64,000 bases of DNA, taken from Pseudochryseolinea flava. GTDB taxonomy: Bacteria; Bacteroidota; Bacteroidia; Cytophagales; Cyclobacteriaceae. Both the position numbers and the translations under genes were made by a program. Of the stretch, positions 9,817 through 18,910 are shown piece by piece (the first letter of the stretch is position 1; every line of letters starts with the position of its first letter). The notes beneath the pieces are model-generated. The model did not search any database. It was not told the origin of the DNA and was given only the letters and a program-made list of their open reading frames with translations. The DNA lies in assembly GCF_003286915.1 (NCBI RefSeq), contig NZ_QMFY01000021.1, positions 1-64,000 on the forward strand, given 5' to 3'.

Positions 9817-9991
9817 TTTCCAAGTATAGGAATAATGATGTAAACCTCTCCACAAGACGGCGATCGTTTGCGATAAATTTGATCAAGAGTATTTCTCAGG
9901 TTTTGTATTGAAAGTTTTCGATTACAAAAAAAAATATGATAGTTTCATCGCGCTGATATCAGCAAATATCATTAACCTAAACTCAGAGCAA

Positions 9992-10816
9992 ATGAAAAAG
10001 TCACTTTACTTTTTTAGCGCAATGCTATTGTCATCAGTTTCATTTTATTCTTGTGAATCCGATGATCAATCCGCTAAAACAAATGAAATTCCTACCGAAA
10101 CGGTAGCCAAAATTGCAAGCCTTGGATTTGATGTTAACGACAAAGCGCCGATGCGTTATGAACAAGGTTATCTTGTTGAAGGCGACATTTATTTAACAGA
10201 CGCCGACCTTGCAACGATGAGTGAACCCGTTGCTATTCCAAATGCAGAACAGTATCGCACTACAAATTTAGTAAAGGGTACACCGCGTAATATCAAGGTG
10301 TACATTCCTACATCATCTTTCAGCTCAACATACGTTGCTGCGTTAGACGAAGCGATAAGAAGGTATAATGCTGAAGGTCTCACCCTCACGTTTTCCCGCA
10401 TCACAACAAGTACGGGTGCAAACATTATTTATAAAAGATTATCGCGAAGCGATGAGCGACGTGGCGTCTTAGGATCGGCAGGATTTCCCACTTCCGCTGG
10501 CAACCCTTACTCACAAATCGCCATGAGTGGAATATTAGAATCAACGTATGGGCTAAGCGTTAATGGAATTGCAACTATTATGGCACACGAAATGGGACAC
10601 TGCATCGGGTTCCGTCATACCGATTACTTCAACAGAGCAATTAGCTGCGGAGGTTCAGCAAGTAATGAGGGCGATGGTGGTGTTGGTGCAATACATATCC
10701 CAGGTACACCCACAGGTGCCACTGCGTCGGCAAAATCGTTTATGCTAGCATGTACCGATGGAAGTAACCGTCCATTTAATACCGACGACAAGACCGCGCT
10801 GAACGCACTGTATTAA
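9992..10816 (+). CDS. Lipoprotein zinc metalloprotease, M57/HEIGH family
   Basis: A 274-residue predicted lipoprotein. The ATG at 9992 is chosen because it begins a lipoprotein signal (MKKSLYFFSAMLLSS ... FYSC, Cys21); a longer in-frame reading from 9908 has no signal. The zinc motif HEMGHCIGFRH (H199, E200, H203, H209) is the HExxHxxGxxH form of metzincins, and the surrounding sequence (IMAHEMGH ... FRHTDYFNR) fits the Bacteroidetes dual-action HEIGH peptidases (M57). The region before it is a beta-rich propart or N-domain. It likely cuts proteins outside the cytoplasm. It is divergent from the S8 peptidase gene, with a 175-bp shared upstream region, and ends in a clear terminator. Confidence 0.88.
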   Translation: MKKSLYFFSAMLLSSVSFYSCESDDQSAKTNEIPTETVAKIASLGFDVNDKAPMRYEQGYLVEGDIYLTDADLATMSEPVAIPNAEQYRTTNLVKGTPRNIKVYIPTSSFSSTYVAALDEAIRRYNAEGLTLTFSRITTSTGANIIYKRLSRSDERRGVLGSAGFPTSAGNPYSQIAMSGILESTYGLSVNGIATIMAHEMGHCIGFRHTDYFNRAISCGGSASNEGDGGVGAIHIPGTPTGATASAKSFMLACTDGSNRPFNTDDKTALNALY

Positions 10817-10838
10817 TTCGATTTACGTCGTTTACTTG

Positions 10839-10867
10839 GGGCAGGTGCTACAGAGCCGCATCTGCCC
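10839..10867 (+). terminator. Terminator of the metalloprotease gene
   Basis: A 10-bp stem with one G-U pair (GGGCAGGTGC / GCATCTGCCC), a 9-nt loop and the tail TTTTCTTTTC lie 22 bp after the stop codon at 10816. The convergent gene at 10880 ends just beyond it. Confidence 0.88.
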
Positions 10868-10879
10868 TTTTCTTTTCTC

Positions 10880-11242
10880 CTATTGTTTCACTGAACGTTT
10901 TACTTTCTCTGCAGAGCGATGTTCTGCGGATCTCTCCGTATTGGCGTCTATCCTCAACTTCTCGATCATAGTAGGACTCAATGCTTCACTATAAGCGCCG
11001 TAAGCATCAACAAGTAATCCCTTCACGCCTTTCGATGAAGATATCGCATAGAGTATTGCACTGTCGTCAGGATTTGTCATCCCTTCAAAACGATGCACAG
11101 CGTCCACATGAAATTCTTCCGGCTTAAGTTTATATTTCGAATCTGATGATTCTAATCTATCACTGTGAATATTAAAATCGACATTGTAGCCTGATTTCTT
11201 CAAGGCTATCATCGCCTCAGAAAGTGTTTCAAAAGTATCCAT
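10880..11242 (-). CDS. Conserved small protein of unknown function
   Basis: About 120 residues from the ATG at 11242 (MDTFETLSEAMIALKKSGY); an alternative ATG at 11278 adds 12 residues. The core pattern (a helix, then FNIHSDRL, LKPEEFHVDAVHRFEGMTNPDDSAILYAISS, then GVLVDAYG-like GLLVDAYGAYS) belongs to a small family I recognise from many Bacteroidetes. Some automated annotation calls this family phosphoribosylpyrophosphate synthetase, but the protein is far too short and shows no PRPP-binding motif, so I do not accept that name. The C-terminal 25 residues are charged and low-complexity. No signal peptide. Function unknown. Confidence 0.75.
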   Translation of the reverse strand: MDTFETLSEAMIALKKSGYNVDFNIHSDRLESSDSKYKLKPEEFHVDAVHRFEGMTNPDDSAILYAISSSKGVKGLLVDAYGAYSEALSPTMIEKLRIDANTERSAEHRSAEKVKRSVKQ

Positions 11243-11366
11243 ATAGCTTCGTTTATATCCAACCACTAATATTTCCATGCCAGCGACCTTACAACATACG
11301 CCTTGCCTGGTCGGCTGTGCGAATGTCGGTATGTGACAATGCCGTATGCTGATCCCACGATTTCAA

Positions 11367-11935
11367 CTACTGTACAGCATACTTCAACACCACAACACCA
11401 CTTTTGAATCGATGATCATTCATTAGCTTAAGATTCATTTTGGCATGTTCTGGAAAGAATCGTTTACCTCCGCCTACGATCACAGGGCAAACGATCATGT
11501 GAAATTCGTCGACAAGTCCGGCGCGTATGGCTTGCCCAGCGAGGTTGGGGCCGTCTATAGAAATATTTTGTACGGCATCTTTCTTTATCCGCTTGATCAA
11601 GTCGACATCGAAATTATTTTCAATTCTGGTACGTGCACTGGTTGGCGCGCGAAGCGTTCGTGAAAAGACAATTTTATCAGCCGACTGCCATTGACGCGCA
11701 AAGTCCAACGCTACCTTGGGTTGATCTGGAACACGATGGGCAGTTTCCCAATACACCATGGTTTCATACATTTTTCTGCCGTAGAGATAAGTGCCGATCG
11801 ACGAGTTTATTTCGTTCATGAAAGCGTGTACTTCCTCGTCGTCAGGTGCACCCCATCCGAATTTACCGTCTTGATCCTCAGTATAACATCTAACGACAGC
11901 AGCATCGAATAGATGAGTTTGCTTTTCCCGCTCAT
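11367..11935 (-). pseudogene. Dihydrofolate-reductase-family gene broken by a one-base frameshift
   Basis: From 11879 down to 11367 the sequence encodes the body of a RibD C-terminal/DHFR-family reductase (GKFGWGAPDDEEVHAF, SIGTYLYGRKMYETM, SADKIVFSRTL, IDGPNLAGQAIRAGLVDEFH, PVIVGGGKRFFP). The N-terminal strand expected before it is in another frame: the ATG at 11935 gives MSGKSKLIYSMLLSLD, matching the KLIYSMSVSLDG start of the family. The two halves join if one G is restored near 11887 (reading LDGYTEDQDGKFGWG). An internal ATG at 11819 could give a 150-residue protein, but it would lack the first strand of the nucleotide-binding fold. Either a real recent mutation or an assembly error. Confidence 0.85.
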
Positions 11936-12124
11936 AACGTCATATTTTCCCGCACTGAAGAAAATTTCGTACCTGCCAGGTACACATGTATTTGTATATT
12001 ACGGCGTTATCCATGAAGACATTCCGAGAAAAAGAAATGATACCGCACAATCACGTAGTCGCATCGGTGGTATACGACGTTTGGCATACGTTTTCTTCAA
12101 TCTCGTAAACTGCAAAATGCACGA

Positions 12125-14791
12125 ATGACCAAAACGATTTACCAAGACGATTATAAGCAGCGTTTTCACAGCTTAATTCAAGACGCGCCGTTTTCAGCTG
12201 CGCTATTCACAGGAGACGACCTGACGGTGGAAATGGCAAATGCTATATCCCTGCAAATCTGGGGCAAAGACAAAAGTGTTATTGGCCTCCCCTTGCTCGA
12301 AGCTATTCCGGAAATCAAAGACCAATATGTCTTTGAGCAACTAAAAAATGTGTATCTCACGGGACAACCCTACGAAGGAAAAGAACACACCGCCTGGTTA
12401 AACAAATCAGGAGTATTGACAAAAATTTTTGTCAACATTGTCTATCAGCCGATCAGAAACGATGAAGGCGATGTTACCGGCGTGTTTGCCGTGGGGCATG
12501 ACGTAACGGATCAGGTATCATCGCGTAAGGAACTAGAAGCGTCAGAGACACGCGCACGGGTAGCAATCGAGTCTGCGGGTCTCGGTACATTTGAATTACA
12601 CTACGCCTCAGGAAAATCAAAAAGTTCGGCACGTTTCGATGAGATCTTCGGGTTTGAAACAGGTGCTCCACACGCTGAATACGTTAAGCGTATTCATCCC
12701 GATGATTTAACCACTCGAAATATTGCACATCAGCAAGCGCTAACGACAGGCAAGCTCGAATATCAAGCGCGCGTCATCCTACCTACGGGCATCACGCGCT
12801 GGGTAAGGATAAACGGTTCAATCATCTTTGATGAAAAGCACGAGCCCATGCATCTCATTGGCACGGCACTAGACATTACCGAGGAGGTCACATCTTTTCA
12901 AAAGCTGCGCGAAAGTGAAGAAAAATTTCGAACACTCATCAGCGAAACTCCAGAGATTGCTGTTGGGCTGTATGTCGGTAGGGAGATGCGCATTCAATAT
13001 GTGAACGACATGATGTTACAGTTCTGGGGTAAAGATGCATCGATCATCGGAAAAACCTGGAAAGAGGCGCTCCCTGAACTTGATGGGCAACCATTCTTTG
13101 AAGAGCTTGACAACGTATTCGCTACTGGTCGTCAATTTACCTCGAAGGAGACGAAGGCAACCTTGAAACGAAATGGCAAATTAGAGATTGGTTACTTCGA
13201 CTATACATTTAAGGCGCTCAAGAATTTAAACGGCGATATCTATGCCATTCACCACATGGCCATCGACGTCACAGAACAGGTGAAAAGCAAAGTAGCGCTG
13301 GTTGAGCGCGAAGGAAGTGTTCGACGACTTTTTGAACAAACACCGGTAGGCATTGCGATGTTCAAAGGCGAATCGTTTGAAGTAGAAATGGTGAATGAAA
13401 CGCTACTCAGCTACTGGGGACGGCCCCGCTATGAGATCATCAACCGATCGATTTGGGATGCTATGCCGGAGCTTGTGAGTCAAGGCATAAAGGCAATCGC
13501 ACAAAATGTCTATCATACCGGAGAATCGTATACCTCTGGAGAAACGCCTGTATCTCTCCTACGTCATGGCCTGCAAGAAACGATTATTGTCCGTTTTGGA
13601 TTTCAAGCTATTAAAGATTGGCAAGGAAACATTACGGGCGTACTTGCCATTGCCAATGAAGTAACCGACCTCGTCGTCGCGCGCAAAAATGTGGAGAAGA
13701 ATGAAATGCGTTTAAATTTCCTGGCGAACTCGATGCCGCAAGTTGTGTGGATTGCCGACAGCGATGGACAAGTGAAATATTATAATGACCGAGTGTTAGA
13801 GTTTGCAGGCGCGAAACAAAATGACGACGGCACGTGGATTTGGGAAGGCATACTACATCCTGATGATCTTGAACGAACCAATACTTGTTGGTTAACCTCC
13901 GTCAAAAATTTAACACCATATGAAACGGAACATCGTGTATTGATGCGTGACGGTTCTTATCGATGGCATCTAAGTCGTGCTTACGCGTATGCTACACATG
14001 AGGGCACAAAATGGTATGGTACAGCAACGGATGTACACGACAAGAAAGTTCTTGAGATGGGTTTGGAAGCCATCGTGAAAGAGCGCACGTTGGAGTTACA
14101 ACGTTCTAATGACGACTTGCAACAATTTGCCCACGTTGCGAGCCATGACCTCAAAGAGCCTGTGCGAAAAATAAAAACATTTAGCTACAAGCTGCAAGAT
14201 GAATACAAGAATGTACTGACGGATCGTGGCAATACTTTCGTAAACAAAATCATTAACGCCGCCGACAGAATGAACGCCATGATCAACGGCGTTCTCAACT
14301 ATGCATCAATGCCTTCATCATCCAACAAATTTGAATTGGTAGATCTCAACGCTACTATCTCGAATGTGCAGAATGACCTGGAGATTTTAATCCACGAGAA
14401 GCACGGCACCATCACCTATCACGCGTTACCGAGCATTTACGGAATCGTTGATCTCATTCATCAGCTATTTTACAACCTTATTAACAATGCGCTCAAATTC
14501 AGCAAAAAAGATATCCCGGCATTAATTCACATCACCGCTAAAAAGACCGTGGTCAATGATCAACAATTTTGCGAAATCATTCTGACCGATAATGGCATTG
14601 GATTCAATCAGGAGCAGGCTGAGCAAATTTTCAGTACATTCGTGCGATTGAACTCAAAGGATCAATACGAAGGCAGCGGACTCGGACTGGCACTGTGTAA
14701 GAAGATAGTCGAGCGACATGGTGGTATGATTCGCGCTGTAAGCGAAAAAGACAAAGGCGCACAATTCCATATTCTCCTTCCCAGCCCATGA
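12125..14791 (+). CDS. Multi-PAS sensor histidine kinase
   Basis: An 888-residue sensor kinase with no obvious signal peptide or membrane helix, so probably cytoplasmic. About five PAS/PAC units can be traced (roughly 10-135, 140-265, 270-395, 400-525, 530-655); several end in the PAC-like patterns VFAVGHDVTDQ, LIGTALDITEE, IHHMAIDVTEQ and GTATDVHDKK. A coiled-coil linker leads to the HisKA domain with the phospho-acceptor His in VASHDLKEPVRK and then the ATPase domain (N box NLINNALKFS, G1 DNGIGF, G2 GSGLGLALCKKI). The stop overlaps the start of the receiver gene by 4 nt (ATGA), so the two form a pair. The signal is unknown. It resembles the kinase at 41316-43748. Confidence 0.95.
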   Translation: MTKTIYQDDYKQRFHSLIQDAPFSAALFTGDDLTVEMANAISLQIWGKDKSVIGLPLLEAIPEIKDQYVFEQLKNVYLTGQPYEGKEHTAWLNKSGVLTKIFVNIVYQPIRNDEGDVTGVFAVGHDVTDQVSSRKELEASETRARVAIESAGLGTFELHYASGKSKSSARFDEIFGFETGAPHAEYVKRIHPDDLTTRNIAHQQALTTGKLEYQARVILPTGITRWVRINGSIIFDEKHEPMHLIGTALDITEEVTSFQKLRESEEKFRTLISETPEIAVGLYVGREMRIQYVNDMMLQFWGKDASIIGKTWKEALPELDGQPFFEELDNVFATGRQFTSKETKATLKRNGKLEIGYFDYTFKALKNLNGDIYAIHHMAIDVTEQVKSKVALVEREGSVRRLFEQTPVGIAMFKGESFEVEMVNETLLSYWGRPRYEIINRSIWDAMPELVSQGIKAIAQNVYHTGESYTSGETPVSLLRHGLQETIIVRFGFQAIKDWQGNITGVLAIANEVTDLVVARKNVEKNEMRLNFLANSMPQVVWIADSDGQVKYYNDRVLEFAGAKQNDDGTWIWEGILHPDDLERTNTCWLTSVKNLTPYETEHRVLMRDGSYRWHLSRAYAYATHEGTKWYGTATDVHDKKVLEMGLEAIVKERTLELQRSNDDLQQFAHVASHDLKEPVRKIKTFSYKLQDEYKNVLTDRGNTFVNKIINAADRMNAMINGVLNYASMPSSSNKFELVDLNATISNVQNDLEILIHEKHGTITYHALPSIYGIVDLIHQLFYNLINNALKFSKKDIPALIHITAKKTVVNDQQFCEIILTDNGIGFNQEQAEQIFSTFVRLNSKDQYEGSGLGLALCKKIVERHGGMIRAVSEKDKGAQFHILLPSP

Positions 14792-15222
14792 AAAAAATCG
14801 TACTACTCGCGGATGATGATTCGGACGACTATGAAATTTTTAAAGAGTCGTTACACGAGGCAGATTGTGCCACCGAACTGATTCGCGTCGACAACGGCGA
14901 AGGTGTTTTTGAATACCTCAGCACGAGTCGTCCCAGACCAGACATCATTTTTTTAGATCTTAACATGCCTGTGATGAGTGGATGGCAGTGTTTAGCAAAA
15001 CTAAAAAACACATCAGTCTATCGAGAGATACCCGTGATCATGTACACTACATCATCACACTATCGCGATGCAGAGATTGCAAAAGATTTGAATGCTCATG
15101 GATTGATCACAAAACCAAGCGACTATAAACTGCTTACTCAAGTGCTGAAGCGAATTATTTGCACGTTGGGAAGTGATGATCTTGGGAGCGCCATTCACGA
15201 AGCGTACTTAATCACTCAGTAG
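14788..15222 (+). CDS. Single-domain response regulator (Rcp1-like receiver)
   Basis: A 144-residue stand-alone receiver domain. The acidic pocket (LADDDSDD, residues 8-14), phospho-acceptor D57 in IIFLDLNMP, Thr in MYTTSS and Lys in ITKPSDY are all present, so it should accept phosphate. No DNA-binding or enzymatic output domain follows; the last 20 residues are a short tail. Single-domain receivers of this type often shuttle phosphate or bind a partner protein. It overlaps the kinase gene by 4 nt and is its likely partner. The gene overlaps the convergent cheB-like gene by 11 nt at the 3' ends. Confidence 0.95.
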   Translation: MKKIVLLADDDSDDYEIFKESLHEADCATELIRVDNGEGVFEYLSTSRPRPDIIFLDLNMPVMSGWQCLAKLKNTSVYREIPVIMYTTSSHYRDAEIAKDLNAHGLITKPSDYKLLTQVLKRIICTLGSDDLGSAIHEAYLITQ

Positions 15223-15790
15223 CATACATAACATCAGGAAACGCCTGTGCAAGTTTGGCGGGTGATAGAATTAAATCCGGAGAATCTGATTCGATTGCCG
15301 ACGTGGGCATCCAAGAAAAAGACGCAGACGCTGGTGCTTGTACAAGAACTTTTCCGCCTTGATCATGAATACATTTCACGCCTTGGGCACCGTCGTTACC
15401 GCCACCAGAAAAGATCACACCGATGGCCCTATTCCCTGCATCTTTGGCCAACGATCGAAGAAACACATCCACAGCATGGTTCACGCGTTCGGTCGACGAC
15501 CTCGCTTGCAAATGAACCACACCTTGTTCAACAGTAGCCATCGCGTTTTCGGGCAACACATATATATGACGAGATTGTAGGGAATCTTTTCCGCTCAATC
15601 TTACGACGGGCATTGGCGCAAACTTCGACAGGATCGTGGGGAGCTGACTCACACGATCGCGCGCGAGATGGGTCACAATAATAAATGCAGCGTTTGTATC
15701 GCGAGACAAATTTTCAAAAAACTCCTTCAGCGCAGCATGACCACCTGCGGATGCACCTATACCCACCACAAAAAAATCGTTTAGCATCAT
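15212..15790 (-). CDS. Stand-alone CheB-type methylesterase domain
   Basis: A 192-residue protein made only of the CheB catalytic domain, which removes methyl groups from (or deamidates) glutamates of chemoreceptors. The catalytic triad is intact: Ser14 in GASAGG, His41 in IVTHL and Asp133 in SGGGNDGAQG. The regulatory receiver domain of classical CheB is absent, and no cheR, cheA or chemoreceptor gene is nearby. In many Bacteroidetes such domains occur beside large PAS kinases, so a role in modifying a sensory kinase system rather than flagellar chemotaxis is a reasonable guess. A Met-Met start gives alternative ATGs at 15790 and 15787. Confidence 0.9.
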   Translation of the reverse strand: MMLNDFFVVGIGASAGGHAALKEFFENLSRDTNAAFIIVTHLARDRVSQLPTILSKFAPMPVVRLSGKDSLQSRHIYVLPENAMATVEQGVVHLQARSSTERVNHAVDVFLRSLAKDAGNRAIGVIFSGGGNDGAQGVKCIHDQGGKVLVQAPASASFSWMPTSAIESDSPDLILSPAKLAQAFPDVMYATE

Positions 15791-15893
15791 TCCATTTTTT
15801 TATTCCCTTCAATAGTTAAAACCTGATGCCTAATACCATTCAATTCAATGATCAACTTTAAAAATCACAGATCTGTCATTTGATAACAAAAGA

Positions 15894-15920
15894 AAAGCTT
15901 CCTGTTCACCAAGAAGCTTT
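15894..15920 (-). terminator. Terminator of the GH76 gene
   Basis: An 8-bp perfect stem (AAAGCTTC / GAAGCTTT) with an 11-nt loop lies 47 bp beyond the stop at 15967 and is followed on the minus strand by TCTTTTG. It closes the long minus-strand polysaccharide locus. Confidence 0.75.
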
Positions 15921-15966
15921 CTACAATGGGATCACTGCAAATGCAGACGATCGTTAAACAAAATGA

Positions 15967-18810
15967 TTATTCCAGCAAGTATTTCTTTACCCAAGTCTTA
16001 CCCTCATGACGAATCCGGATTAAATACAATCCAGCGGTCATTGAAGAGATTGGGACGGCAACTTTTGAATCGATGACATCAAATTTGCCACTCATGATCG
16101 ATTGACCTTTATCGTTTATCATCGACAGCGATATATTCCCCGAGCTACGATGAAACGCAAGTGTTAGTTGATGTACTGTTTCACTTCTGCCTGGGTTGGG
16201 ATAAATTTGTAAGCCATCATCTTCATCAACCGATATCGTTTCGAATGTACGCGTACGCACCGAGGTACTTGTATAGAGTTGAGACGTTGGAACGACCTCG
16301 CGTGTTTGAAGCGGACTTGACCATTCTAATTTCGTTTTTGCTCCCCCACCATTTTCATAGAACTCTAATCTCAGGTTGTATCGCTGACCACCGTTCAATG
16401 CAATTACACCAGACACTTCCGTTCCGCCGTCATCTCTCCACTTGTCGACAACAAGCTGATTGTTAATCCACAATCTACAACCATCATCGGCGGTGAGATA
16501 AAATGTGTAGTTACCGAAATAACGTGGTTGAATTTGCCCGCTCCAGCGCGTTGAGAACTGATCGACATTCACGAGCGTATTGGGAGAGCCTGTTCCCCAG
16601 TCAAAGTTCACATTTGCATCCGTGCGTGTTAGTCGCAGGGTTTCGAAATTTCTTCCGTTAAAATAGTTCGCAGTCAATCCATTTCCAGTTCCATTAATCG
16701 CTGTTGGTCGGACTAATCTCCACATGGCGCTGGTTTGATTGAGATTGTCCCATTGCTGCACTACGCCACCGTTCGCCGTACTGAAACCCGCTACCTCTAA
16801 AACCTTACCACTATGTTTCGCGATGAGCTTATAAAATCCATCACCTGTTGACACCGCCACAAACTGCTGATTATTGAATCCAAAGTAACTCCATTGCTGC
16901 ACGTTAATGCCATTTTCCTTTCCACTGGAGTTTACATCAAGCGCTTTCCCACTGTTTACAGGTGTAATTCTATATGCGCCATCGCCGACATGCTCTAGTA
17001 TGAACTGTTGATTTGTATTCTGCGTCAAACTCCATTGGTGAATGATAATACCATCTGCGGTTGAGCCAGGTCCACCTGACACATCAACATATAAATTACT
17101 ATTGCGATTTTGTATTTCATAGATTCCGCTAAGTGACGGATCTCCATTTGCGCTTACACGAATTGATCCAATTCTATCGTTCCAATCAGCGAGCCATCCT
17201 GTATCGGTAGTGTACACTGCAGAAGTTCCAGTAAGGTTATCACTATCGTAAGCCGTAACTTTAAAACCTTGTGCAATTTTCAATGATGTGACGTCGTTAT
17301 TCAAAATACCTTTTGCTTGAAGTTGGGCAAGTGTATACGTACCCACGTCGAGCCCAGCTGCATAACCGCCGTAGTTAATATCTTGATAAACGCTGACAGG
17401 CCCGCCTACCTCAGCAACTTTAATAGATGTGATACGATCATTCCAATCTGCAAGCCATCCTGAGTTTGCCGTGAACGTCTTGAACGCGCCCGTGAAATTG
17501 TCATTCTCGTAAACCGTCACCGCATAGCCAGCAGGAACAGTCATCGAAGTTATGCCGTTGTCCGCAATACCTTTGCCTTGCAATTGCGCAAGTGTATACG
17601 AACCCACAGCAAGCTGCCCATAAAAACCGCTATAATTTAGATCTTGGTAAACATGGACTTTTTTCAAGCTCGCAATTGCTTCAAATAAGTGAATACCACT
17701 CGCCTGTGTTGAAAGATCTATCGTGCCACTGGGTAGCACTGACCAGTCAGGACTAATTAAAAAGTTAGATTTATTAACGGCTTTATTCCAGGCATAATTA
17801 CCGGTGAACTGAATCATCTGCATGTAGCGATCACGTTGTGCCGGTGTTAAATTCCCCAGGCGAACAAAGTCAGCAAAAGCCTTCGCAAAAATTCCTTTGA
17901 ACAATCCTCCGTCACCTTGCCCTGTCTCGTTCAGAAAGAAAACACCACCGTTGTAATTCCTAAAGTTCATCACAAATTCACAGGCCTTGATCGCATCATC
18001 GAGATAAGACTGCGTGCCTGTGATGATATTTAATTCAAGCGACGCCGTGATAAACATACCTGAGTTGTATGAAAACTGCCAACCTTCATCGAAGTTTCCG
18101 GGAGCGTCCCAAATACCGCCATTAGCATTAAAGACGTTAGCTTTCATCCACGCATGAATATCTTTTGCCATCTGCAGATTGGCATTATCGCCTTCTAACT
18201 TGTAAAGACGTGCAGCCATCACGATCGCAGGACTATTCCCGATGGAATTGTTACAAGGTGTCGTACAACCTTTCTTCCACGACATCTTTCCGCCGGAATA
18301 GCCTGTTTTTATTTCGGTCCATATTTGATGCGCAGCGTCAAGAAATTCGTTGTCTTTCGTAGCATAGTAACAATTCAACGCCGCTAAGCCAAGCCATTCG
18401 AGATCGTCATAATAATCATTGCGATACGTTCCAGCGCCGTATCGATTATACTTACGAATTCCAGCAATGATGCTCTTCATACGGTTATAGTACACAACGT
18501 TTCTTGTGCGCTGGTAAGCGTCAGCCAGACCTTCTAATGCATGTGCCGTTACCCAATAACCATACACATAGGGATCGTTATCAGATGCGCTGTTGAACTT
18601 ATAATACGATTGATCTGCCGACATAAAAATATTCTGCAGTGCAATTTGCATGTTCTCGGCGCGCTCGTCAGTTACCTGTGCCTTTGCAGGTTGTAAAAAC
18701 ACCAAACATAAAATCAGTAATAAAATACTTGAACGAAATTCTCTCACACCACCCACCAACACATCGGTTTCTCTTTGCATGCTCACCGCACGCATGTGTA
18801 CGTTTTTCAT
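15967..18810 (-). CDS. GH76 endo-alpha-mannanase with crystallin, ricin, PA14 and T9SS domains
   Basis: A 947-residue secreted glycoside hydrolase. The ATG at 18810 is preferred; a reading from 18849 adds 13 polar residues ahead of an already long signal segment (FRSSILLLILCLVFLQPAKAQ). Residues about 45-380 form an (alpha/alpha)6 GH76 domain, with the paired catalytic Asp residues in NDYYDDLEWLG (D135, D136) and a conserved CNNSIGNSPAI loop. GH76 enzymes cut alpha-1,6-mannan backbones. Then come two tandem beta/gamma-crystallin-like repeats (DNA about 17149-17658), a ricin-type lectin (about 561-700), a PA14 domain (about 705-845) and a type A T9SS sorting domain. The many binding domains suggest cell-surface attack on complex mannan. 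It is the last gene of the locus. Confidence 0.92.
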   Translation of the reverse strand: MKNVHMRAVSMQRETDVLVGGVREFRSSILLLILCLVFLQPAKAQVTDERAENMQIALQNIFMSADQSYYKFNSASDNDPYVYGYWVTAHALEGLADAYQRTRNVVYYNRMKSIIAGIRKYNRYGAGTYRNDYYDDLEWLGLAALNCYYATKDNEFLDAAHQIWTEIKTGYSGGKMSWKKGCTTPCNNSIGNSPAIVMAARLYKLEGDNANLQMAKDIHAWMKANVFNANGGIWDAPGNFDEGWQFSYNSGMFITASLELNIITGTQSYLDDAIKACEFVMNFRNYNGGVFFLNETGQGDGGLFKGIFAKAFADFVRLGNLTPAQRDRYMQMIQFTGNYAWNKAVNKSNFLISPDWSVLPSGTIDLSTQASGIHLFEAIASLKKVHVYQDLNYSGFYGQLAVGSYTLAQLQGKGIADNGITSMTVPAGYAVTVYENDNFTGAFKTFTANSGWLADWNDRITSIKVAEVGGPVSVYQDINYGGYAAGLDVGTYTLAQLQAKGILNNDVTSLKIAQGFKVTAYDSDNLTGTSAVYTTDTGWLADWNDRIGSIRVSANGDPSLSGIYEIQNRNSNLYVDVSGGPGSTADGIIIHQWSLTQNTNQQFILEHVGDGAYRITPVNSGKALDVNSSGKENGINVQQWSYFGFNNQQFVAVSTGDGFYKLIAKHSGKVLEVAGFSTANGGVVQQWDNLNQTSAMWRLVRPTAINGTGNGLTANYFNGRNFETLRLTRTDANVNFDWGTGSPNTLVNVDQFSTRWSGQIQPRYFGNYTFYLTADDGCRLWINNQLVVDKWRDDGGTEVSGVIALNGGQRYNLRLEFYENGGGAKTKLEWSSPLQTREVVPTSQLYTSTSVRTRTFETISVDEDDGLQIYPNPGRSETVHQLTLAFHRSSGNISLSMINDKGQSIMSGKFDVIDSKVAVPISSMTAGLYLIRIRHEGKTWVKKYLLE

Positions 18811-18910
18811 AGTTGTAACTTTTTTGGGTTGTTTATTTCTATCGACCAAAGCTTTCCTTACTGAAGAGATGGATGGCGTTACGTTTTACTAATCATTTTG
18901 AAAAAATATT

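Noticed and set aside
10880-11278. Naming the small protein phosphoribosylpyrophosphate synthetase
   Set aside because: It has neither the length nor the PRPP-binding motif of that enzyme; the name seems to be an inherited database error.
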